Source: Physella acuta
Lineage: Eukaryota; Mollusca; Gastropoda; Physidae
DNA length: 64,000 bases
Direction: 5' to 3'
Assembly (NCBI RefSeq): GCF_028476545.1
Contig: NW_026731954.1
Span: 148,501-212,500, forward strand
Part shown: in pieces, positions 55,600-64,000 of the stretch
Position numbering within the stretch: position 1 is the stretch's first letter
Layout: each line of letters starts with the position of its first letter
Translations under genes and position numbers: made by a program
The notes under the pieces: model-generated
What the model was told of the DNA's origin: nothing
Seen by the model: only the letters and a program-made list of their open reading frames with translations
The model's database searches: none

Positions 55600-56375
55600 G
55601 GGGATTAGAACTTGCTGTCGTCTGTAAAAAATATGACCTCAGGCGGCTGCTTTCACGTTGCAAGTAATCGACTTTTAGATATCGCGATCTACTTATGGTG
55701 TTTTAAAGCAAATATTTTTAGCCGTGTCGACTTCATAAATTAGGAAGCGCTAAAAATGTAGAAAATAAAATTAATATAAAAAAAACGTTTTTAATAACAC
55801 GCTTTAAAACGCACTGAAAATATGAAAATAAAACTAGTTTGTTTTCTTTCACAAAAGCTTTGGTTACTCATGACATCTTTTACATATTTGAGCAACCAAA
55901 GCTTTTATGAAAGAAAGCAACTAGTTTTATTTTCTTGTTTCAGTGCATTTAAAATCTTGGTTTTAGAAAGGTTTGTTTGAAACTAAAAGGAGGTAATAAG
56001 ATTAAGAACAATCCTTCTTTTTTTTTACCTTGCTGTTGTCTGTAAAATGAGGTCACTGGCGACTGCTTTTCACTGGGCAGATAAATGCTTTTTAGATATC
56101 GCGAGCTAATGATGGTGTTTTAAAAGCAAATATTTTTAGTCGTGTGGAATTTCATAAATTAGGATTCACTTAAAAGTAGGAAATAAAACAAATATAAAAA
56201 CTTGTATAGCAATAAGCTTTTAAATGCACTAAAATATGTAACATAAAACTACTTTTTTTCTTTAATTAAAGTTTTGGTAGCTCCTGAGAATTTTACATAT
56301 TTTGGCTACCAAAACTTTTATTAAAAAACCATATTGATTTTACTTTCTTATTTTCATTGCATTTAAACTTTTGTT
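55600..56375. repeat. Tandem pair of about 428-bp units, each with a long hairpin
   Basis: Unit 1 starts TTGCTGTCGTCTGTAAAA (55602), unit 2 TTGCTGTTGTCTGTAAAA (56031). Both share TTTTTAGATATCGCGA, GCAAATATTTTTAG and a hairpin. In unit 1 the arms are about 55813-55870 and 55889-55943 (57 bp, about five mismatches, loop near 19 nt). In unit 2 the hairpin is at about 56225-56360 with more mismatches. No coding signal. Confidence 0.75.
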
Positions 56376-56635
56376 GCTATAAAGTTTTTTTGTAAAATTT
56401 GTTTTATTTTAAACATCAGCTCATAACACTAAGAGATATATATCAGGCCATTACAGTTATTTTTTATCCTAGTTCAATCGAACCCCAGGTGTTCGGTGAG
56501 TCAGTCTGAGGGGTTTTGCGGGGTCATGACACACACCCGACTCATATGATTCACGATCGGATTTTGTCAGTGTGGACGATAGAACTGTTGAGCAGGGTTC
56601 GTTGAATGCGTATAGACTGGTGGGGTCCGGTAGGT

Positions 56636-57070
56636 ACACATCTCATCAGTTGGTACACATCACACCAGTTGGTATACCAATAGGTAAACATCACACCAGT
56701 TGGTACACATCACATAAGTTGGTACACATCACAACAGTTGGTACACCAATAGGTAAACATCACACCAGTTGGTACACATCACATAAGTTGGTACACATCA
56801 CACCAGTTGGTACACATCACACCAGTTGGTACACATCACACCAGTTGGTACACATCACACCAGTTGGTACACATCACATCACACCAGTAGGTACACATCA
56901 CACCAGTTGGTACACATCACACCAGTTGGTACACATCACACCAGTTGGTACACATCACACCAGTTGGTACACCAATAGCTCTAACATCACACCAGTTGGT
57001 ATACATCACACCAGTTGGTACACATCACACCAGTTAGTACACATCACACAAGTAGGTATGCATCACATCG
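56636..57070 (+). repeat. 19-bp minisatellite (CACATCACACCAGTTGGTA)n
   Basis: About 22 units, with occasional inserted phrases such as CCAATAGGTAAACATCACA. It opens a 178-codon frame with a HITPVG/HHTSWYT/SHQLV cycle of 19 residues; this is the result of a 19-bp unit without stops, not evidence of a gene. Confidence 0.93.
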
Positions 57071-57769
57071 TCAGTACTAGTTTCTACACATATGTTTTAA
57101 AAAAATAAAACCTGTTGCATTCATCAAAAGCTTTTTTCTGCTACAATTAAGCCACTTGGACTATACATATTCCTAAACTTTATAACACAGTGAAAAAAAT
57201 ATGCACGTGATTAAAAAGTATGTATGGTTTGGTTAAAGGGAATGGGGATTGTTTGTAGGGAAGGGATAATTTAAGGATCATTGTACGGGTTGACGGATGT
57301 AGAATGGGATTAGTCCTTTGAGGATAATGGTAGGTGTTAGTTTGTGTAGATTAGATGGAGGGGGAGGGGAGATTTTAGGAAGCTGGTGAATTCTGACAGT
57401 TGTTTAGGATATATTTTATGTGTTTGAAATTTAAGGGAGAAGTTTATATTGAGGTGGATGTTGGAAATTTAAAAAATGTGTTATTTATAAATAAGGGCTG
57501 TGGTTATATGTAGGTGTTGGTATTTCTAGAAAGCATAGGTGGTGGTTGTGTGTGAGCGTTAAATACCATAGGTTGGTGTTGGGTCGTCTATAAAGTATTT
57601 TTGGGACTAGTTTGATACGTACCTACTAGTTTTAGTGTATCTATATGTGTAGAAAACGTTGGTGGTGACAACTTTGTATTTGGTGGGTCTGTCAATTGGT
57701 TTGTGGAGACGGGTTGGTATTGGTAGCTCAGTGAAAGTTCTGGTGGTGACAAGTAGTTGTTGGTGGTTA
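57071..57769 (+). other. TTGG-rich non-coding DNA before the satellite
   Basis: No gene seen. The sequence becomes G/T-rich toward the satellite (GTTGGTGGTG-like phrases from about 57480) and looks like a diverged edge of the array. Confidence 0.5.
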
Positions 57770-59995
57770 CGTAAATTGTTGGTAGTTAAAGTTTAGTATT
57801 GGTGGTTTAATGTATAAGCTGGTGACAGATTGGTATGGTGGTTATAAATATGTTGGTAGTTACAGTTTAGTATTGATGGTTTAATGTATACGCTGGTGAC
57901 AGGTTTGTATGTTGGTTATAAATATGTTGGTAGTTACAGTTTAGTATTGGTGATTCAATGTATAAGCTGGTTACAGATTGGTATAGTGGCTATGAATATG
58001 TTGGTGTTTACAGTTTAGTATTGGTGGTTTAACGTATACGCTGGTGACAGGTTGGTATGGTGGTTATAAATATGTTGGTAGTTACAGTTTAGTATTGGTG
58101 GTTCAATGTATAAGCTGGTTACAGATTGGTATATTGGTTATGAATATGTTGGTGGTTACAGTTTAGTATTGGTGGTTTATTGTATAATCTGGTGAAAGAT
58201 TGATATTGTGGTTATAAATATGTTGGTGGTTACAGTTTGGTATTGGTGGTTCAATGTATAAGCTGGTTACAGATTTGGTATAGTGGCTATGAATATGTTG
58301 GTGGTTACAGTTTAGTATTGGTGGTTTAATGTATAAGCTGGTTACAGATTGGTATAGTGGTTATAAATATGTTGGTAGTTACAGTTTGGTATTGGTGGTT
58401 CAATGTATAAGCTGGTTACAGATTGGTATAGTGGCTATGAATATGTTGGTGTTTACAGTTTAGTATTGGTGGTTTAACGTATACGCTGGTGACAGGTTGG
58501 TATGGTGGTTATAAATATGTTGGTAGTTACAGTTTAGTATTGGTGGTTCAATGTATAAGCTGGTTACAGATTGGTATAGTGGCTATGAATATGTTGGTGT
58601 TTACAGTTTAGTATTGGTGGTTTAACGTATACGCTGGTGACAGGTTGGTATGGTGGTTATAAATATGTTGGTAGTTACAGTTTAGTATTGGTGGTTCAAT
58701 GTATAAGCTGGTTACAGATTGGTATATTGGTTATGAATATGTTGGTGGTTACAGTTTAGTATTGGTGGTTTATTGTATAATCTGGTGAAAGATTGATCTT
58801 GTGGTTATAAATATGTTGGTGGTTACAGTTTGGTATTGGTGGTTCAATGTATAAGCTGGTTACAGATTTGGTATAGTGGCTATGAATATGTTGGTGGTTA
58901 CAGTTTAGTATTGGTGGTTTAATGTATAAGCTGGTTACAGATTGGTATAGTGGTTATAAATATGTTGGTAGTTACAGTTTGGTATTGGTGGTTCAATGTA
59001 TAAGCTGGTTACAGATTTGGTATAGTGGCTATGAATATGTTGGTGGTTACAGTTTAGTATTGGTGTTTTAATGTATACGCTGGTGACAGGTTGGTATGGT
59101 GGTTATAAATATGTTGGTAGTTACAGTTTGGTATTGGTGGTTCAATGTATAAACTGGTTACAGATTGGTATAGTGGTTATAAATATGTTGGTAGTTACAG
59201 TTTGGTATTGGTGGTTCAATGTAAAAGCTGGTTACAGATTGGTATAGTGGCTATGAATATATTGGTGGTTACAGTTTAGTATTGGTGGTTTAACGTATGC
59301 GCTGGTGACAGGTTGGTATGGTGGTTATAAATATGTTGGTGGTTACAGTTTGGTATTGGTGGTTCAATGTATAAGCTGGTGAAAGATTGGTATGGTGGTT
59401 ATAAATATGTTGGTAGTTACAGTTTAGTATTGATGGTTTAATGTATACGCTGGTGACAGGTTTGTATGTTGGTTATAAATATGTTGGTAGTTACAGTTTA
59501 GTATTGGTGATTCAATGTATAAGCTGGTTACAGATTGGTATAGTGGCTATGAATATGTTGGTGTTTACAGTTTAGTATTGGTGGTTTAACGTATTCGCTG
59601 GTGACAGGTTGGTATGGTGGTTATAAATATGTTGGTAGTTACAGTTTAGTATTGGTGGTTCAATGTATAAGCTGGTTACAGATTGGTATATTGGTTATGA
59701 ATATGTTGGTGGTTACAGTTTAGTATTGGTGGTTTATTGTATAATCTGGTGAAAGATTGATATTGTGGTTATAAATATGTTGGTGGTTACAGTTTAGTAT
59801 TGGTGGTTCAATGTATAAGCTGGTTACAGATTGGTAGAGTGGCTATGAATATGTTGGTGGTTACAGTTTAGTTTTGGTGGTTCAATGTATAAGCTGGTTA
59901 CAGATTGGTATAGTGGTTATAAATATGTTGGTAGTTACAGTTTGGTATTGGTGGTTCAATGTATAAGCTGGTTACAGATTGGTATAGTGGTTATG
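57770..59995 (+). repeat. 74-bp satellite array with higher-order pattern
   Basis: About 30 tandem units of roughly 74 bp (GGTATAGTGGTTATAAATAT, GTTGGTAGTTACAGTTTGGT, ATTGGTGGTTCAATGTATAA, GCTGGTTACAGATT in order). Variants recur at intervals that are multiples of the unit: the GATATTGTGG / GATCTTGTGG variant at about 58200 and 58792 (592 bp, eight units) and again at about 59757. This suggests higher-order repeats. Confidence 0.92.
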
Positions 59996-60451
59996 AATAT
60001 GGTGGTGGTTCTTTGAAGTTATTTCATCCAGATCAAGTCATTTGGTTCTGTTTAACAAATTTCAATACATCAATAGTTTTGCTTATTCTGTTTTATCTAA
60101 AAAGCTTTCAATACATCAATCCTCATATTTTTACAATATTTAAAATACATACACAGATGTCCGTTTGAGGTATATTTTAAGGTACAGAAAGATCTATTAC
60201 ACGCAATGATCCATTGTATCGATCTTTTATTTTCAGTCTACGTGAATGTCACACTGCCTTAGTGGGGATAGGGTGTGATGGTCATTTACTGAGGTTCAGT
60301 GTGACAAGCAAGTACCAAAAGTGATTAACATAACCAGATTTATATCAACATGCCCAACTAGTTATAATCTTTTCTATAATATACTGCACTAGTATATATT
60401 CATAAGACAACAATTCCAGTTTAGGTTATCGGTTATTATGAGTGGCATAAA

Positions 60452-60506
60452 CAGTGGCGGAACTAGGAAAAAAGGGCCACCCCGCAAAAAAATTTGTTAG
60501 CCCCCC

Positions 60507-60544
<38 letters not shown>

Positions 60545-60552
60545 CCTATATA

Positions 60553-60637
<85 letters not shown>

Positions 60638-60760
60638 CACAAAATACGGTTATAAGAAACTCTTCACTGGCCTGTTCGGGTTTTGAAAAAAAAATTCTTT
60701 CAATTAAACAAATTACAACATAATATCACGTTTTATTTTCGTCGTGTCATTCTGACGCTA
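60452..60760 (+). mobile_element. hAT-type element with internal (TA)n, partial copy
   Basis: Left end CAGTGGCGGAACTAGGAAAA with GGGCCACCCCGCAAAAAAAT, then a TA tract (60510-60634), then AATTAAACAAATTACAACAT as in copy 2. The right end was not found, so the copy is truncated; the right limit is approximate. Confidence 0.72.
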
Positions 60761-61060
60761 CCCAACTCAAATCGGCTAGAGATCACATGAGATAGAAAAA
60801 ATTGGTCACAAGAGCACAACACAAGATAAACAATTATCGACCCACAGGCCCAAAAACTAGATCGGATCCTGATTACTGCTCCTTGGCTGTTAACTCTCTA
60901 TCGTGCGTTACATGTAGTATACGTAAAGAGAAAATAACTTTTTCAATCACTTCCTACGTTCATAATAACTCAAAATAATTCACTATCGTCATTTTTTGCT
61001 AACTAAAGCACACAATTTCAATATATTGACCCAAATTGACCCATCTTCTGCTTCCAATAT

Positions 61061-61190
61061 ATAGGACGGCGTGGTCGGATGGTAGAGCATACGACTGAAG
61101 ACTATAGAAAGTCTATGAGTTCACCCAGTTCTGATGTCTTAGGTTAGAGAAAGTAAAAGCGGCTTGGTATAGTGATCACACCATCGCTTC
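61061..61190 (+). repeat. tRNA-derived SINE, family 1, partial
   Basis: Head GCGTGGTCGGATGGTAGAGC with ATGAGTTCACCCAGTTCTGATG; then GCGGCTTGGTATAGTGATCA. It shares the body of 14698-14945 but stops where the minisatellite begins. Confidence 0.65.
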
Positions 61191-61310
61191 ACTGTAACCA
61201 CGTCACAGTAATTACGTCACGGTAATTACGTCACTAAAACCACGTCACTGTCACCACGTCACTGTAACATTCTCACTGTAATTGCACCTACGTAACCAGG
61301 TCACCGAAAC
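61189..61310 (+). repeat. Degenerate minisatellite (CACGTCACTGTAAC)n
   Basis: About eight units of 14-16 bp with CACGTCAC or TACGTCAC cores, adjoining the SINE. Confidence 0.75.
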
Positions 61311-61595
61311 TTACATTGTAACCACACCATCATCACGTACGAATTTACTGTGCACGCATGCATGTAAGAGATCAATTAAACATTTAATTAGCTTCACGCC
61401 TAATCATTTCAATAATAAATCAAAGGGGACGAAAAGTTTACAACAGCTCTACAGCTTGGTTAAGCGCTAGAAATAAAACCCGTCATATCGCGTTACTCTA
61501 CAGCTGAAATACATCTTCAACTACAAAAACATCATACTCTCCAATCTAGCTCTACGTAACGAAGGACAGCTATAAGCTATAGCTGACTGCCATTG

Positions 61596-63897
61596 ATGAA
61601 GATGGACAAGACTTCGATTCTCCTTTTGCTTCTGCTGCCTGTACTAACAATAGCTTTTGACGCGGAAGCAATAGCCAAAAAAAAGTACACAACAGCGGAC
61701 ATCAACGGCGACGGCGACCTTACTGTGGATGAGATTTCAAAAGATCTACTGGTAGGTGAACTTGTCATGAACACATTTCGGTTATTAAATCAATTACTTA
61801 AAATCTATTTTAAATGCATTGGAATTAATGAAGGAAAAAAAAATATTAAAATTACGTATTTCCTATCGAAAAATGTTAAAACGATTTGGAGACCAAAATA
61901 TCAGAAATATATTAATTTTTTAACTCTCAAAATCAAACAGTATTCAGACAAAATCGGTAATAATAACGGGGTAATCGACAAAGAAGAGTACAAGACAGTT
62001 TTTCTCAACGCTTTCAAGAACTCCAAAGCTGAGGCAGCTATGCGTCTGTTTGCTGCTTACGACGTGAACAATGACACAGTTTTAGACGATAAAGATTTTG
62101 GACGCTTGCGTCAGAAAATGAATCAAAACAACGACGCGAAACTCACACAGCAGGAGTATGTCGGGTAAGAGAACATGTTCTGTCTGTATACTCTTCTTTA
62201 TGAAGCATGATCTATCTCTACCATGTCTTTATATACTACCCATATTCATTCGTAGTTCATCCTTGTGCATATTGTTATTACACTAAAGGGAAGTTTATTA
62301 AGTAGCTCTTTTAACATCACCAAGTTGTTCGGTATATTTCATAGTTATATATATGGATCTTACGGGCCTAGGACGAACCCGTTCACAGCTGTACATAACT
62401 ACCCCCCGCCCTACATTCTTCCCTGATATCCCCCCCCCCCCTTTTTTCCTCCTATGTCAATTACCAACTTATAAAATAACCCACAACCAAAAATTTTCTT
62501 GCTTAGGACACCCCCTCTTGTCTATTACAAATTTTAACCGAAGTCCCTTCTTGCGCCGGACCCCATATCTAAATAGACGTCAACTTCAGCCTAAATGTTT
62601 TGTCTGTTAAAAGCATCGATTTCTTTCTAAAATATTTTCTGAGCTCTGTTTTTTTCTGAGTACATTAATTAGCATATATGACAATTTATAAAAAAAATTA
62701 CTTTTGATAATGCGCAATATTAGCTAAAATTCACTTTTAAAATGCATCTGAATCTCAAAATTTATAACCACTGTCCCTAGTAGTTGGACATCGTTTATGG
62801 AAGACCCTTTTGAAAAGTGTTGTGGAACTAATAAAAAAATTTCATCGAACCTCTATCGTAAAAACGTTATGTACTATAATGTTTTTTTTTTTAATTTGTT
62901 TAAAAAGAACCATTCGGCCCACGGTAGCTTTTAAGTACAAATTAATATAGACCAACATATTTGCGAGCCTGAGTTCAAAGATACACCCCCGCACATGCTA
63001 CCCCGACATACCCCCCCCCCCTATTACGAACGCTACTCTACCAGGGGGTAAAGCTAGCGAATGTACCGGATTCTTTTTGAATGGTTAATAACAGATGACA
63101 ACAACTAGGAGAGTATCAGACACAAAAACTCAACGTGGACTCGTAAATAACTTCTAGGGGAAAGACATGATGAACTCTTGTGACTAACAACAATTTTAAT
63201 CCATTAATAACCTTTTAAAATGAGTGCAAGAACAAAATATGACTCTAGTTCTATACAAATATTATAAATATACAAAATGAGCCAAAACCCAACTTACGCG
63301 TTGAAGAGAAAACAATAGTTAACAAATATCACAGAGATGGCACTAGGAAATCAACACAGCTTATAGGAAATTAACCTAAGGCACAGAATGATACTAAAAT
63401 CACAAGTAATAGGGAAAAAATGCTACTTTAAACTATAGAATACAATATGGCATCACAAATGCGGCAATCTCTCCCGGAATGTCTGGTAAACTGCTCTAAG
63501 AATGTCTGGTCTGGACTACCTCCAAGTAAGCACATTCCAGGCATGGCGACCCTTCTGATTATGGGCTGTCCACCTGGATTTAAAGCGGAAAATCGAACCC
63601 CAGCCGCCACCGTGAGCGCGCGGGATTATAACCACTAGACCACCAGGGGTCTATTACACAAATGAAAAACTAAATAATAAAAAATAATACCTAAGTAGGT
63701 CACAACCCCCCCCCCCCTAATAACGTAACTTGTATACCAAATGTTTTGCATTTATATCAATAATTTAAGATCTAATTTAAAAAACTGTCCTGTACACTGC
63801 CAGAATATACGTCATTAATGTAACATGTTAATCAGAAGTTATTGATTTTCTACTCTATAGATGGATCTTACCATACATAAAGGCCGCTATGCCATAA
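61596..63897 (+). CDS. Secreted EF-hand calcium-binding protein, three exons
   Basis: Exons 61596-61751, 61941-62164 and 63861-63897; 417 nt, 138 residues plus stop. Signal peptide MKMDKTSILLLLLLPVLTIA. EF-hand 1 at about 36-47 is canonical (DINGDGDLTVDE). A second loop (DKIGNNNGVIDKEE) and a third (DVNNDTVLDDKD) are mostly intact, and a fourth (NQNNDAKLTQQE) is partial. The last exon gives GWILPYIKAAMP and stop. Small secreted EF-hand proteins are common in molluscs; the exact role is unknown. The first intron (189 nt) is a multiple of three without a stop, so the open frame appears to run on through it, but GTAGGT and the CAAACAG acceptor plus EF-hand spacing mark it as intron. I chose the ATG at 61596; one at 61602 would still leave a signal peptide. 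Confidence 0.8.
63440..63652 (-). repeat. tRNA-Glu-derived SINE in the second intron of the EF-hand gene
   Basis: On the minus strand it begins CCCTGGTGGTCTAGTGGTTA, close to the 5' half of tRNA-Glu, and has the B box GGGGTTCGATTTTCC. The anticodon arm and the acceptor stem are not preserved, and non-tRNA sequence follows. It is a retroposon, not a tRNA gene. Confidence 0.72.
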
Positions 63898-63969
63898 GAT
63901 CGACACATCGATGCTGGCGGAAGCAGTTGATTTGCAAAAAATATAATTATCAGAATAATTGAAAATTAA

Positions 63970-63975
63970 AATAAA
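63970..63975 (+). terminator. Poly(A) signal of the EF-hand gene
   Basis: AATAAA 73 bp beyond the proposed stop; it supports the three-exon model. Confidence 0.5.
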
Positions 63976-64000
63976 AAATAACATAAGTATTCTAAACTGT

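Noticed and set aside
56572-57108. 178-codon frame with a HITPVGTHHTSWYTS cycle
   Set aside because: Result of a 19-bp tandem unit lacking stops; no start context, no domain.
57770-59995. CRISPR-like array
   Set aside because: There are no unique spacers between repeats; units abut each other, and the genome is eukaryotic.
61593-62168. EF-hand protein as one uninterrupted exon
   Set aside because: The middle 63 codons are AT-rich, lack EF-hand character and are bounded by a donor and an acceptor; and the third exon completes the domain.
63570-63652. Functional tRNA-Glu gene on the minus strand
   Set aside because: A and B boxes are present, but the acceptor stem does not pair and SINE-like sequence follows.

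Overview
The window is animal nuclear DNA, most likely from a gastropod mollusc. It is AT-rich, its genes are split by GT-AG introns, and much of the non-coding DNA is minisatellite, (TA)n tract and small DNA transposon. The one intronless gene is a seven-helix receptor that resembles the chemosensory-type receptors of gastropods. I cannot name the species.

The main content is a large minus-strand gene from 45334 down to 14067. I could follow it exon by exon, with consistent splice phases, through 37 coding exons to a predicted secreted protein of about 2174 residues. Order: signal peptide, CUB1, EGF modules, CUB2, CUB3, EGF, CUB4, EGF, then NIDO-AMOP-VWD (the core order of mucin-4-like proteins), further EGF modules, CUB5, a Cys-rich module, CUB6 and a five-residue tail. 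A second minus-strand gene starts just downstream at 11027 with the same layout (signal peptide, split CUB, EGF pair with identical exon lengths) and runs off the left edge. It is a tandem paralogue whose CUB exon has lost the usual splice donor.

The introns hold the mobile DNA. A Gypsy-type LTR element (29965-35265, broken, antisense to the host gene) lies between the two exons of CUB4 and itself carries a hAT-type MITE in one LTR. An element with two 763-bp, almost identical inverted arms made of 16-bp repeats, flanked by a 9-bp target duplication, lies between the CUB5 and Cys-rich exons (15517-18306); it has the build of a foldback transposon. Several hAT-type elements with 8-bp target duplications are present, including one family with an internal (TA)n tract (8055-9137, 46253-47042, 54641-55519, partial at 60452).

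To the right, 45.6-51.9 kb is mostly non-coding with repeat arrays. An intronless class A GPCR lies on the minus strand at 51936-53021. Then come minisatellites, a tandemly duplicated hairpin unit (55.6-56.4 kb) and a 74-bp satellite array (57.8-60.0 kb). A small secreted EF-hand protein gene (three exons, plus strand, 61596-63897) closes the window. All gene models are hand-made from splice signals, phase and domain similarity; no search or transcript evidence was available.
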